This document shows, in pieces, positions 1-12,680 of a DNA stretch of 64,000 bases; within the stretch, counting starts at the first letter, position 1, and each line of letters begins with the position of its first letter. The stretch lies in contig JAMZAV010000297.1 in assembly GCA_024449915.1 (NCBI GenBank), positions 1,364,001 through 1,428,000 on the forward strand, given 5' to 3'. Source of the DNA: Sweltsa coloradensis. Its lineage: Eukaryota; Arthropoda; Insecta; Plecoptera; Chloroperlidae. The notes beneath the pieces are model-generated. The model was not told where the DNA came from. It made no database searches and saw only the letters and a list, made by a program, of their open reading frames with translations. A program made the position numbers and the translations under genes.

Positions 1-3000
1 TTATTTGCAATATTTGCACACTTACCAGTACAAATTGAAGTCTGAAACTTTCCAGTTTTTCTCGTAATCATCAGTTTGCCCGCAATGGGTATGAAGCAAT
101 TCTTAAAGTTAATTTACAACCCAAGCGAGGACTTTTAGAAAATTAAACACAACTGTCACGTATTTTGATTGGGTGTACATCACTCGAAGCGCGTGGTCTA
201 GGCTTGAATAAGTACTTACTATTCTCTGTGAATTCGTGTTAATTTGGTTTCGTTTTGTAAGAGGAATAAAGATTTGTTTCCACTGGACTTCACTTGCCGC
301 ACCGACCTACCAGCATGAAACGGATAAATATATTGTTTCGCGTTGTGTAATACGAAACTGCGCTCTCTACAACTCACCAGCATCTCAACGCTAATGATTA
401 TAATGCGGTGCGGCTGGAGCTAACCTTTAAACCATTACATGCATCGATGTTATACACAATTTTGTATTATATATTAGAAATTTTAACAAAAACAATTGTT
501 GCTATACACTCGACTTGTGGCTTCTAGTGCCTTCCCTCAAAACAGTGCAACAGTCTTTTTCAGGTATAGATTGTGACCAAAACCGGTTTTAATCTATACT
601 TTCTTTGATTAACACCAAATTTTAATTTACTCTTTTAACTTTACAAAATAGTGTATTGCTTGTGTTTTAAAGGTTAACATAATCATTACGACTACACTTT
701 GAGAGATTTATAGGGATCGAAAACGTATATTATTGAATTAGTTTGTTGTAGTTCTTTCGTCTACATAGTTAAATATATTTGTAACAAAATAACACTCAGT
801 GCTTAAATAAATAGTTAAATTTTGAATGACACTTCATCTTCTTTCTATACCACGCAAACATTTATATTTGTTTCAAACATCTATGAAGTTCAATGACCTA
901 ACTATTGAATGGTTCTTTTACCAGAGGCGTAATTACTTGGTGCGCAGGGAGTGCATTATACCATCTCCGTTCCATTCTCTTCACATTTTGTTATGTCAAA
1001 TTCATTTTCATTTTTAATGATCATTTTCATATTATATGGAATACTAGGTACTTAGCAACGCGATTTATAGTCGCGTTAAAAAACGAGAATAATAAAAAAT
1101 TATAGGTAAAATTCGAAAAGATCGTTATTTTTACCTCAAAGCTCAGGCTAGTCTAGTGGCTCGTTAAATTATAATATGAACTGTAGTATTTTTGTGTGAT
1201 GTGATAAAAAAATTTGTTATAGACTGTAAAAAGGAAATGCATACAAACACGTTAAATAAGAAAATAAACGTCAACGAAAAGCGCTATTTTAGGGAAATTA
1301 ATTTCTTTAATTGGACTTGTTGCTAGTTCCGTTCATGTAGATGGTCATAAAAAACTAAATAGCTGTCTGGAACATAGCGAATAAAAAATAATTAAACATA
1401 CATGGGGCAGTCATTTGAATTTATGGCTTCTCCAACTAATAAGACGGGTTTTGTTTCTAGTTCGTTACTGTGGCCGACAACCTAGGTTACGCCACTGTCT
1501 CTCACCATAGGTTCGTGATTTATTGAACAATGTGTATAACATCGTTCTAAACAGAACTTTTCTTTCTGCACACGATCTCATATAACAACAAGAAAAGTAT
1601 ATCAAAGTGCCATTATTTATTAAATAACTCGGCTGCAAGAAGTGTGTTCTGATCGACTTGTTTTCTGTTCGGTTGTTCCGATGGCGTGCATCATTTGTTT
1701 TCAAAATTAATGTCGTGATATATTTCCTCAAAAATCGATAACCTCAATAACGTTTGCCCAAAAATATTTTCCCACGGGTGAAATTGATGTAGCAAAATAA
1801 ATTGAATTGGTTAAGTGAATGAACAGAGTAAAGCGGTGTTCAATTTCATCATTTTATAAAAACAAACGCGGAGTATGACACAAAAAAGATTATAGAAAGT
1901 ATGGTAACACAATGTAGCCTAGAACATTCTGTTAAAATATTAATATTTTATATCTAATGAACCCTACAAGATACCAATGTCAGAAACAATTAGAAAACGG
2001 TTTATTTATTGTAATTATCTAATTTATTGTATTTAACTTGTGTTATTTTGCTGATTATTTGTACTCAAAAAATATATATTACGATAAAATATCAGCCGTG
2101 AAGAATTTATTTGCATTCATAAGATTCAACCAGTGTACATGGGATAAAAGATAATTAATTTCTTCTACATGGAACTCAACTGAATTACAGCCCTTGAATA
2201 TTAAATTTTGGTAGCTGAAATTATATTTTTTATTTGAAGTGTAGTAAGGGTAGTTTAATTGCCATAGCTGTCGGTAGTCACGAAGAGAAAGGAATTTGAG
2301 CTCTCTTAGTTAAAGCAGCTAATACAACTAACAAACCATTCCTAATAGATGGTCAAACCTTCGTATTTGGAGCTTAAATCCATTGCACTATTCTGCCAAT
2401 TTATCATCCAAAATGGATAATGTAAGAATATGCGAGAATTTTTCTTTCAAGATTTGGCGCTAATTTAAGGGTAGTTTGTAATCTTATTTAAGTTAAATTG
2501 TTATATTTAGTAAGATTAAACTTACTTTCTATAAAAAAAATCATCTAACTACTAAACTGGAATTATAACAGTAATTATTGTCTGAATTGGTAATATAGTG
2601 AATATTTCATTTCAATGCTCCGAAAAAAAAATATATAAAGTTCCAATGGTTGAGAACAACTATTGTCGCGGTAGAATGGCAGGCCTACACAACATCAACA
2701 GCAGTAACTTATGACGTTCTCTTCAAATACGAGAGGAGTTTCAAAGTCACCCTGGGTGGTCGTCGGTGAGCAAAATACGTATGACGTCATCTAAACTCAT
2801 GTTCATTAGGAGGATATTATAGAAGATTCCTTTAAAGCTTCATTCCTTCGGCAGTGCAAATCAATCGACTTTCTATTATAAAATTTGTTTTTAACGTTTT
2901 GGCAAGGAAACAATGAGAATGAAGCTCGTTAAAAAAGTGACATCTGGGACCCTGAAAAAGCAAATTAGGGTAACGCCAGGTGGCCACTTTCAACGCTTTA

Positions 3001-3867
3001 GTTTTGTGGCGGACAAAAAGTTTTGCAATATTATTGAAAGATCTGAAGCTATCCGTCCGTATATTGACGTTTTTTGTTACACATTTTAAAATTATTGTAG
3101 GCGATGAAAAATACATGATTTTTTATACTTTCTCGCCGTCTCTCGTAGCAATGTTAATATTGAATTCTTCCCACTAGGCGCCCAAAGGTTGTCCAAACTG
3201 TGCCACCACTGCTTTTCTGAAGCTAGCTCTTGTGTATAAATTTTTGTACTTGTAGAACATAAAACTAGAATTGAATAAGTAATAATAAAATGTTGGTTTT
3301 CCCACGAGACGACATTCTAGAATGAGTGAATACAGCTGATATTTTTTGTACCACTGCTACATCAATTAGGTATTATTAATTCCGACATCTAGTTCCCCGT
3401 GGCGTGCGATGAACAGTGTAACGCTGATGCTGTGAGCTGTGTTAATATTGTAACGACGACAGAAAGTCCGACTTCTAGCTCAGTAAAGAGTTCGGGTCGC
3501 TAGCTGGGGTGTGGGGGTGGGTGATAATACACGCAGGATAACTCATATATGGGCAGGCGTCCAACAGACCTTTTCCCGAACCCAGTACACTCCCTACCAA
3601 ACTGAAATCGTTGCCCTAAAAATATACATATACGATTTAATAATATTGATTTTTTAGGATTTTCATTTGAATTTGAAGGATATTAGTATTTGAAGGATTT
3701 TTCGATTCTGAAATAAAAACAATTACGAATACAAATATTTGATTTACTCGATTTTCGAGGAACTAAAAATTGCGTTAATATTTTATTGGCGTTTTGAAAG
3801 TGTTTTTGTAGCGAATGTAAATGTAAAAAAAGAAACGGAATCGTCATATCATTGTGGAAAGATAACT
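1..3867. other. Gene-free AT-rich DNA
   Basis: Both strands carry frequent stops and only short open frames (under about 95 codons) with no recognisable domain. There are no tRNA-like boxes and no clear repeats. A CREB-type palindrome TGACGTCA lies at 2782-2789, but nothing around it suggests a promoter. A GC-richer patch at about 3400-3550 has no readable frame. I see nothing else to annotate here. Confidence 0.6.
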
Positions 3868-3950
3868 TATTTAGAGAGTACCCACTCAGTCATGCAACTG
3901 TTTTTCAGTGGTACTTTAGTTTAAAGTCGACCGAGCCAGCCCTGTCAGTA
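3868..3950 (-). repeat. SINE E/F tail fragment (subfamily F)
   Basis: The stretch matches other F copies at 16355, 21063 and 35240. It reads as a 3' SINE tail on the minus strand, with the short inverted repeat CAGT/ACTG (here CAGTCATGCAACTG) near the end, then a 'TCAGTGG' block and a segment resembling 'GACCGAGCCAGCCCTGT'. Only the 3' portion is present. The family assignment rests on similarity between copies within this window. Confidence 0.5.
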
Positions 3951-6450
3951 CATTTACCATAAAACAGTAAAAAAAAACTTTATTATCTATCGCATTGAAA
4001 TCATAAGAGAGCTGATAACGAAACGTTGTATGTTATTCAATTTAATCTAATGCACGGTGATATATGAATTGAGTTTTAAGATAATATTGAAAATATATGC
4101 CAAATCGGTACGGCGTATATCCAAGCATTAACCTTCAAACAACGTTTCGTCTTTTTGTTTTAAATATATATTCTATATTCACGCAGATGCTCACAGCGTA
4201 AACTTTCACATCTGTTTAGAAATACACGGCATTGAAAAACTTTCCGCCCTGGCAAGAATCTAGTTTGTGTACTCAAGACTCCGTGTGTGAATTGACTTCT
4301 ATTAACTTGTAAATTTATTCAACTCTCTCCAGATTTTCTCCTAAGAAAATTCAGCTCAAATAGAACACTTTTAGATTGGAATAGGAATGAAGACATTTCA
4401 TGGTTTTAACACATAACCTTCATTCGTAAGTCGGATATGCCCTTAAGGTTTTCTGTCACTTTTTTATTGACAATATTTTTATTTAACACAACATTAAACA
4501 AACACACTTAATAGTTATTATATAATCATAATAATGGCAACACCGGTTTTGACCGAATTTGTGTAATGTTCATTCAATAAATAATAATACACACTCTTAT
4601 TAGACAAAATTGTACACATTTAAAAATAATACTCCATAATATTAAAAATTAGCATATAAATATTAAGACAAATGCAATTTTGTTATAACTCGACCTAAAA
4701 CTATTTTTAAGCTAGGGCAAATATCGTTATTTTATAAAAATGTTAAATGTTAATAGGCATTTTGATTGAACAATTTGATTTAAGGGAACAATTTATGTTT
4801 TAATAAGATTTGAAAAATGTGAAATGCGATGGCTTAAATTTTCAATGCTAACCTTCAAAATATATGCATATTATAATAAACTTTAATAATTATTCCATAA
4901 GTGATTACGATATTGTACTAATTTTCTACAAAGCTGTACTAAATTATAGCAATTGAATTATTATTTTGTCTGGACTATTCATCCATTTTTTCTAAGAACC
5001 GCTAATCGACCATGGTCATAATGCAGTTATTCGGTTTTGGGGTTTTGATAATGGCTGTGGTTGCCAGCTGTAACTATGGTGATAATGAACAGGGTGGACA
5101 ATCTGGTCAATTGCATAACCAAAGACTCTTATAAATACACGCCAGGCATATATATGACCAAAATATGCGCAGTAATGTGAAAACTAAACCAATTTACATA
5201 AGACTTATTTGTAAACACATATTTTTAATTTGTCAAACCAACGCGAAAAAACTATTATTATTCGTATCTAGATAAGAAAATCTAGGTAATACTTTTTCGT
5301 TGTGGAATTATTCGGTTATGCAATTAAACGATTCAAATTGGCTAACAACCAAATCGATCAAATTGATTTCGCTTACTGATTAAGATACCATAAGACTTTA
5401 TTTTATCTTATGATTAATGCATGTTTTCATACTTGATATAGTATCGATTGTTCAGTCTGGTTGATGCAAGTACATATTATTAATTAATTTGGAACACTCA
5501 TTTTTTGCACAACTCTCAACGTACCCCAACATACAAGTTTATAGAAAACGTTGTTTATTTGTTATTTCGGTAAGCAATGTTTTTTTGGCATCAAGTATAA
5601 CCTCATTTGTGCAGGGAAAAGTGTCGAGTGTAAGCCATTAAATCCTAGGTACGAAAAACCTGAAGTTGTTTGTACAGAACAAGTTTAGTAAAGCATTGTA
5701 CAACCAGATGTCTGATGTTTGATCGAGATGGATTTACTAGGATAACGAGTTTAAAAGTTCGCTTTGTCTGAGTCAGACGTAGTGAGTGGGTGTGGCACAT
5801 CTTGAAATATTCTTTTTATTGGTCAAGACAAGTTCGAACCAAAAGTTAGTCGGGAATTGTAGTTCAGGTATAGAGCGGCGAAACTAGATACGTTATAACA
5901 GAAAGCAGACGAGTGTGTCAGAAAATAATAACATTACATAAAGCAATTAATATAAACCAGAAAAAAGTTTGTTCATTCACCAATTAGTTGAATTTGAGGT
6001 TCTTCTCAGAACCAGTATTTTTCTAAAGCATATGATCAAAACAATGACTTAAATAAACAAACACGGCCACGGGAGAACACACAATGGGGAACAAAGTTTA
6101 TCATTATTGTTTCTTGTTGCTCCAAGCTCTATTACTGGTGAAGGTCCCGAGATTATAAATATTCAAGCTTTTTACGGGGACATCCCTGCCCACAAACCCC
6201 CAATGTCGCCAAAAACATCCTGTTTGTGTATCTGATAGACGCTTTAATTTGAATTTTACCCTACTTTGCAGCGTCTTACATTATCATCTTTGGATAGATT
6301 TTCAAAAAATTATTATTATTTTAACGACAATGGGTACGAGATTACCCAGAATAGTGAGCGAAGGTACATAATTAACGAGATTTGTGGAAGAACACTTAAA
6401 TAAAATCTTATCGAGCGTTGCAATTATTGAGGAAGGTGCCGAGTACGGAT
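3951..6450. other. Gene-free AT-rich DNA
   Basis: No open frame longer than about 66 codons exists and no family domain can be read. No inverted repeats with matching ends or tandem arrays were recognised. Confidence 0.6.
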
Positions 6451-6823
6451 TTTGGATTACTTGGATTAAGTACGCGTCAACCGTTAGGTCATAATGCACC
6501 ACTCTAGCCTAAGGGGGGTGGGGGTGGAGGGGCCATGCTGGCCACGGGTAAGGGGATGAAAGGGGGTTTCTCACGTCGCGGTCGTCATCGTCTTTGTCAT
6601 CGTTCATTGTGTCATTGTCATTGTCGCCGGGGGGTCGTCAAGGGAAGGGGGCAAGGTCCCCGACGACGATTGCCAGAGCTCGCCTCTAGTTTCGGGGAGT
6701 AAGATACTCCACTCTTTCTAGCTGATGTTTGCGAGGTGGACTTTTTCTCTTGAATCGCCTTTTACGATTAGCAGAGCCATGCTCTGGGCCAATTCTACCC
6801 CGGGCCCAGACGGGGAAAGCTAG
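6451..6823 (-). repeat. SINE family A, near full length
   Basis: This GC-rich repeat recurs nine times in the window. On the plus strand it reads from its tail (TTGGATTAAG, then GCGTCAACCGTTAGGTCA) through a G-rich block, a GTC/ATC-rich block, 'GAGGTGGACTTTTTCTC' and finally a CCCCGGGCCCAGACGG end. The true orientation is minus, because the best-preserved copies have their T-run (poly-A on the minus strand) at the left end. The minus-strand head carries a pol III A-box-like TGGCCCAGAGC and, about 35 nt on, a B-box-like GATTCAAGA, and it resembles a tRNA-Lys-type D and anticodon arm. No clean target duplication is visible at this copy. Open frames crossing it are by-products of the repeat. Confidence 0.75.
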
Positions 6824-6974
6824 TCCCGCCCCCTTGACTACAAGGGTCATATCATCCTTGTTGTTGTCGTATCATCCATGTAGATCGGAAGTCGTGTTCG
6901 GTTTTTATCGTGAGACAATCAAGTCACACGTACAGACGACAGAAAAGTGTTGCTTAAAGCCTGCATTAGACGGT

Positions 6975-7116
6975 TCAATGGTTCGTTCAAGTTTCCTTGA
7001 ATTCAAGGACAAAACATAATCAATCTGAAGGATGTATTGTTGTTGTATTTTATTGTATTTACACATTTTGATTATGTTTTGTCCTTGAATGCAGGGAAAC
7101 TTGAACGAACCATTGA
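6975..7116. repeat. Short hairpin element (49-bp inverted repeat)
   Basis: Two 49-bp arms at 6975-7023 and 7068-7116 are reverse complements with only two mismatches, separated by a 44-nt AT-rich spacer. The arms begin TCAATGGTTCGTTCAAG. This is a MITE-like or foldback structure. No target duplication was recognised, so its superfamily is unknown. It could also be transcribed as a hairpin RNA. Confidence 0.75.
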
Positions 7117-7462
7117 GTCGGATCCTATTGTAATGATATAGTCGTGGAGATACAAAAAATGTTTTATTAAATTATATATTTATAACAATACATTTGCGTT
7201 CTAATTTAAAAATAATTTTTTCTTTTATCCTATTCAGGATCACATTTTTAGTTCATTAACCAAACATGATTGAAGCCGATTGTCAGTTATACTACGGATA
7301 TGTACACTTCTTTATATAATTTAAGATTAACAAAAATTCGTTTTAAATATTATTGAACTTTGAAATTGTTCAAAGATAATTTTTTTTATAAAAGACGCAC
7401 TTGATAAGTTTTATTCACCCCAAACGAATCGCAGATATCTTATTATAGGTCTCATACTGATG

Positions 7463-7640
7463 TATGTATTTATTTAACGTCTAGCCTCGTACAAAAGGAG
7501 GACAACTATATGAAACGATATGGAATAAATGGAAATCAATACAGATATTAAAAAATCCATTTCAGCCGGAAATCGAACCCGGGTTCCTCAGCTGTCGGTC
7601 GGGTGCATTATCCCTAAGCTACCGAGACGATTTGTGCATT
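7463..7640 (-). repeat. SINE family E with tRNA-like head
   Basis: Read on the minus strand, the element starts CGTCTCGGTAGCTTAGGG, whose TAGCTTAGGG fits a pol III A box. It then has GGTTCGATTTCC, a good B box, in a tRNA-like arrangement. The 3' part ends with GTTGTCCTCCTTTTGTACGA and 'ACGTTAAATAAATA', the same tail seen in truncated copies at 12611, 15231, 33881, 39911 and 58178. It is the only E copy in the window that keeps its tRNA-like head. It is a retroposed SINE, not a functional tRNA gene, because the acceptor arms do not pair. Confidence 0.75.
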
Positions 7641-9427
7641 ATAGATCTGAATAGGTAATACTACATAATATATATAATAAAATAAAACTAATTACTTAAA
7701 TGCAGTCAAAACTATTCTCTATGTAATTTTGGGAGTAGACTTTTCACTCACAACAGGTCGAGAAGGTATGCGATTTGGAAAAAATGTTCACTAAATGTTA
7801 AAACTTTTCTTTCGGTGTTGTCTATGAAAGAACGATGGAAATATATTTGTTATTTTTTTTTGTAGCAATTTATGAACTATCGTTGTTTAGTTCTGAATGT
7901 ACTAATTACAATTCGAAGCAAGAGAGAGAAAAAAACTATCCTTTCAAATATATTTTTTTCTCCATATAGTCGCCAGATGCTTCATATTTGATGCTCAATT
8001 ACTTTCATGCTGAAGGCTGCTCAACAACAAAGACAAATTTGAAACAGAAATCACGTAATTTAAATTAAATCTTCCAGACATCAAAGAAGATAAGAAACAG
8101 AGGACACGCCATTTCATTTAAATTTCAAATTAGTTTCCACATAGAAAATGAAAAGAACGTTGAACAAACGCATCTTTTCGTATTATACAGATGAACCGAT
8201 GTCATATTCTCAATGGTATTATATTTCAATCCTAAATTTCCATTCATCAACTCGATTGCTTGAGTATTCTGTAGGCGGACTTATCGTGGGGTAAAATTGA
8301 TTGGGTTATATTGACTCAAGATTGCTTTTTTCATATCAAAGATCAAAAGAAACCTGCTCAAAATATAATCAGCATGTCAGTGTGAGGTCTATCAACGTCG
8401 AACTTTATCGCAATTTCTACCATATAGCATATATTTCACTGATAATTTAATATTTAACATTTACTGCCAATAATATCTTATGTTTTATCTTATGTTTTAT
8501 TTTATCATAGATTTGTTATTTAAAAACTATTTTTGGCATGATAATGATTCGTGGCTGATGTGGTTACTCCAACAAATATTGACGTGGGTATGAACAGAAA
8601 ACCACTTTAAAACACTTTCACTGAAACTTAAATCAATCCAAAGTTAATGGTTTTTATACAATAATTGGTGGTGGTGGTGGTGGTGGTGGGGGGGGGGTTG
8701 AAAAGTTTTCCGAAGATTACCATTCTACCATATTTTTTACCAATAACTTCTTTCTAGAGAAGACATAAAATTATTTATTTATATTACTAAGCCAACGGAC
8801 ATACACATTGTATATACATGTATGATTTAATGATCAATGATCAGATTATATTAATGTGCCTTGTGCTCGCGTTCATCCAGCCGTAATTTGGTACAAGTTT
8901 CATCTAACTTCTGAGAATAAAAATCTAATATTTACAAAATTAATTAAATATACAAATATTGATAAAGAATTCTTTAATGAAGTAGAATGAATGATAGGTA
9001 TTTCCCATACTCCGATATACTGACTTGTGTATAATATAACATGGGTTTCATTCTACGCAAAAACCAATCTATACTGCGCCTTTTAGTAACTTCGAAGGAA
9101 TTTAATAAATAAAGTGGGCAGCCTGCATTTACTTGGGCATGGTTTTGTAAAATCAATATAATTGCTCACATTCCAGAGAAATTCAAGAGGGCTGTAGCGA
9201 CCAGCATCCAATATTTCAGAGACATAACCTCTTCCTGTTGTTATGTTATCTTACACGATTTCTTCCTCGCACAGTTCAGACATACATTCACAACTCGAAC
9301 TATGAAGATGTCAACCACGTTGACTAAATATCACGACAAATTAATCTCAAGCCACAATATGTGACGTGAAATAATGTCTGGACCTCAAATCATTGGAAAT
9401 GTGTTGCATTGGAAACGGCGACTCGTG
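7641..9427. other. Gene-free DNA with a (GGT)n/poly-G microsatellite
   Basis: A (GGT)n run passing into about a dozen consecutive G lies at about 8666-8698. The rest is AT-rich with frequent stops. The longest frame is about 60 codons and has no recognisable domain. Confidence 0.6.
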
Positions 9428-9790
9428 TTAAGGCTATTGTACCACCTCTGGCCGATAATTTGAAAGTCGAAGCAACATGTCTGAAAAGTTTGCTGAATGA
9501 AAGAAGGCCTTTAAAATAACAGAATAAAAATTGTGAATTTTTTGGGCGGGACATAACCTCACTAATGGAAATTATATTTAGATTTTTGGACAATAGTGTA
9601 CACAACAAATTTAGTTCAGAATTAAATTTTGAGAATCGGTTTTTTGGACATGGTTTCTAAACACCTTAAGCTATAACTTAAGTTATAGCTAAAAAAGTTT
9701 TCTGAAAATAACAGTTGGTGTTCGATTTTTTTATCAAACGGTACAATACGAGTTTTTTCCAGGGTGTTTTTTTCAACCCAATAGCCTTAA
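9428..9790. mobile_element. TTAA-flanked MITE (family C), complete copy
   Basis: The element proper is 9432-9786. It is bounded on both sides by TTAA (9428-9431 and 9787-9790) and has 8-bp terminal inverted repeats, GGCTATTG at the left and CAATAGCC at the right. TTAA duplications are typical of piggyBac-like transposons, though the TIR sequence is not the classic CCC-type start, so the superfamily is an inference. A 22-bp perfect palindrome sits inside at 9669-9690. Most of it (about 330 bp) is repeated at 50399-50735 with high similarity. At 355 bp with no coding capacity it is non-autonomous. Confidence 0.75.
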
Positions 9791-10583
9791 AGAGTCAAAC
9801 AATATTTGGTATATACTTCATAGAATCAGATTGTCTGTGGTATGTGGTTAGGTGTATTTGAAGACTGATCGTGTCTGTTGGTTGGTTAGTCTCGTGCAGC
9901 ATTGCATTTGTGGTGAAATGATTGTGTCTAAACTTCTGATTAGGTCAAATAAATTCTCTAGGCGAGATGAACCTTATTGGAAACGAAACGAATCGTCAAG
10001 CCCTAAATACATTCAAAGACAATGGCATTAACATTAATTTTTAACATTTATCACAGACTACGATACTCTTTCCTCATTTGTCCCTATTAAGTAAACAATT
10101 AGTATAATAACATGGTTCCTTAATTGTTGGTGATTAATCTACACGAGCTATTTCTATCGGACTAAAGCCGAGCATTCAAATTTTGACTGAGATTACTATC
10201 GATGGTGGATCGACTTGCCGAATTAGACGAGACTCGTGTGCAGGTATATTTCATCTCTATTACAAAAGTAAATAATAATATTGCCAAAACCAATATGTTA
10301 TTTAAATTGGTGTGCGTTTATCATCGCATGTGCCGATACAATGGCATTCTTCGAATCAAGCATTGTAACTGATCTTTAAAAGAAATTAATTGTTGTCTGA
10401 TTGAGTGATTGTACAGTGTCGTAATATTATTATTTTAAAATTTTCTAAAAAAAGTTTATTTTTTGGGTATGCGTGTATGTGTATTTTTATTTGTTGTTAT
10501 CCTTTGGCAATCAGTTTTATGATAGACGTTGAATAAATACATAAACAAATACATTATTCACACTTATGAGATGCTTAAGTTAG
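9791..10583. other. Gene-free DNA upstream of a LINE fragment
   Basis: No open frame or repeat was recognised. The LINE homology begins only at about 10590, so this segment is host or unrecognised flank rather than LINE 5' sequence. Confidence 0.5.
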
Positions 10584-11741
10584 TATACTAAAACTGAGCA
10601 CATCACGGCCTTCGATGAATGGCAACATGCCCTTGACCAGACCCAAAACAGACAAGTAGATGTCATTACACTGGACTGGTCAAAGGCCTTTGATTCTGTT
10701 CCTCACAGGAGACTCATACAAAAACTGCGTTACTACGGTATAACGGGTGAACTCCTACAATGGATAGGTGCTTTCCTACTAAATAGGACCCAAGTGACAG
10801 TTTTTGATGGTGCAAAATCGTCTAGCAGTCCAGTGCCCTCTGGCATCCCTCAGGGATCAGTATTGGGACCATTACTTTTCAACATCTACTTGCTCGATCT
10901 ACCGGGGTGCGTCTCTTCCAGAATGCTCCAGTACGCCGACGACTGTACCCTGTACCGCATAGTGAAGAGTCACCTGGACCTCGACGCGCTTCTTGAAGAC
11001 CTGAAAAACATTGGAACTTGGTGCAAAGTGAACCTAATGAATCTAAACCCTTCCAAAAGTAAGCATATGTGCCTGTCAAGATCTCTCCGTCCGATACCAT
11101 TCAAACCAATCATCGATGGCAACGTTATACCTTCTGTAGACAGTTTGAAGCTGCTGGGAATCACAATCACTACGGACCTCAAGTGGAATCTCCAAACAGA
11201 AATTATCAGAAACAGGACATCTAAATTAATGGGATTCCTAAACAGAACACTACGGGAAAGCAAACCCAGAACATTCCGACTCGCTTACCTGGCTCTGATC
11301 AGGCCAATTTTAACTTACGGTCTTCCAGCTTGGCACCCTACAACATCTACTAACATAGCTAAACTGGAAGGCATACAAAACCGCGCCACTAAAATCATTT
11401 TGGGTCACTCAGGGAGGAACTTAAGCGCCGAAGAACGACGACAGAACTCTCATCTCCCTAGCATCGAAACGTACACCAAGCAAGTCGACTGCATCGCTGT
11501 TAAAAGCATGGCCTGTGGCAAGATGGACGTCAACCTCTTCAAGCGAGTCCAACTTGGGTATCGGTACGCTGAGAGAGACAAAGGGGTTCTGCTGTACCCA
11601 CCTAAGGCGCGCACTTCCGCATATCAACGCTCATTCTTTTACCGTGCAACGATACAGTGGAATGCCCTGCCAAACGATATCAAAACATTAAAATACGAAA
11701 ATTTTAAAAGTGCTCTTAAAACTCATTTGTTAAAAACCTAA
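10584..11741 (+). pseudogene. CR1/Jockey-like LINE reverse transcriptase, 5'-truncated
   Basis: An open frame of 385 codons runs from the in-frame stop at 10581-10583 to a TAA at 11739. Read from codon 1, motif A is LDWSKAFDSVPH (D31 and D37 region), motif B is SGIPQGSVLGPLLFN (about residues 86-100), and motif C is YADD (117-120), the catalytic aspartates. LGITITTDLKW and a thumb-like LIRPILTYGLPAW follow. The C-terminus FKSALKTHLLKT is typical of CR1/L2/Jockey-type LINEs. The endonuclease and the first part of the RT are missing, so it is a 5'-truncated, dead insertion, although the remaining frame is unbroken and therefore fairly young. A GTG at 10794 could be taken as a start, but the homology clearly extends upstream. 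It is related to the fragment at 25962-26324. Confidence 0.9.
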
Positions 11742-12215
11742 ACTCTCCTCGGCCATCTGACATTATGCATCATCATACGTGACAGCAACCATAGATCAAT
11801 GTTACAACCAACTTTTCTTCACAATGACACCAAACTTCTTAGCTCACTTCACAATTATTGTTTGTTTGTTCTTTTCTTTTCTTGTTCTAATACCTATAAC
11901 AACTCGGCAACGGACTATGGACATGTTTGGTAAATCGAATATTGTAAATACATATTTCCTGTGATTTTACTTTTACTTCAGGTACGCCTGTTAATCTTTA
12001 CTCAATTATTTATTCATTTTATTTCAATGTATATTAATGTCAGTTTAATTAATTTAACTAGGTTTACAGATAGGGTAATGTAATCTAATTTAGTATTTAC
12101 GCTGGTGGTAGGCCCCATGTGGTATGGAGCTTGCTCTGTTGTCTACCTCCTTCAATATTCATATGTACTTGCTGTATCTGAATATTGTCAATAAAGTAAT
12201 AATAATAATAATAGC
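11742..12215 (+). mobile_element. 3' UTR and (TAA)n tail of the LINE
   Basis: The AT-rich sequence after the RT stop ends in AATAAAG followed by (TAA/AAT) repeats at about 12194-12213. Simple-repeat tails of this kind are common in Jockey/I/CR1-group elements. Short frames in this stretch have no recognisable content. The 3' boundary is set by the repeat tail. Confidence 0.7.
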
Positions 12216-12610
12216 TTGCAGCTAAAATTGACAACTGATGTTTTATAGGAAAAAAGTAAATAGAGTAAACCATGCTTAAACCAACTTTACCTGCAGTTAG
12301 GGAAAACTCCATGCTTCACCCCTGCGAGGCATGCAGTGTAACCCAGATTCACAAGGCAACTTCAGATAAAATACAGGCACGTGTGGGGATTTAGAGCAAG
12401 GTCTAGCTCTTTCCTGGCTGTTTTGTCACAGAATTCTGAACACAATAACTACGCCAGCCGTGTAAAAACAGCTAAATCACACCTTTTTTCCTAAACAGGT
12501 CACTATTGTGAAGTGACTCTCAATCTTCAGCTGTCACTTTATCAACAGTTCGTCGTCAAATGGTGAAACTAGCACACGAGTTGACACCTAACATATTATC
12601 AATATCCTTA
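12216..12610. other. Gene-free DNA
   Basis: No open frame of note and no repeat was recognised between the LINE tail and the next SINE fragment. Confidence 0.5.
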
Positions 12611-12680
12611 TGTATTTAACGTATTTTTATATCATTCAGTTACAAAAACTGATTTACAAAGGAGGACAACTAAATAAAAT
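12611..12680 (-). repeat. SINE E tail fragment
   Basis: It contains CAGTTACAAAAACTG followed by ATTTACAAAGGAGGACAAC, nearly identical to the tails at 15231 and 33881. Only the 3' end is present, consistent with 5' truncation during retroposition. Confidence 0.65.

Noticed and set aside
2782..2789. CRE palindrome TGACGTCA as a promoter element
   Set aside because: An 8-bp motif alone is expected by chance at this scale and no TATA, initiator or gene follows.
826..3924. Several small open frames (61-94 codons)
   Set aside because: AT-driven chance frames with no domain, no repeat relation and no splice context.
6729..7019. 96-codon frame across SINE A and the hairpin
   Set aside because: It crosses the end of one repeat and the arm of another, so it is a composite of non-coding repeats.
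7560..7640. tRNA gene on the minus strand
   Set aside because: A and B boxes are present, but the acceptor and other stems do not pair. A SINE 3' tail follows, so it is a SINE head.
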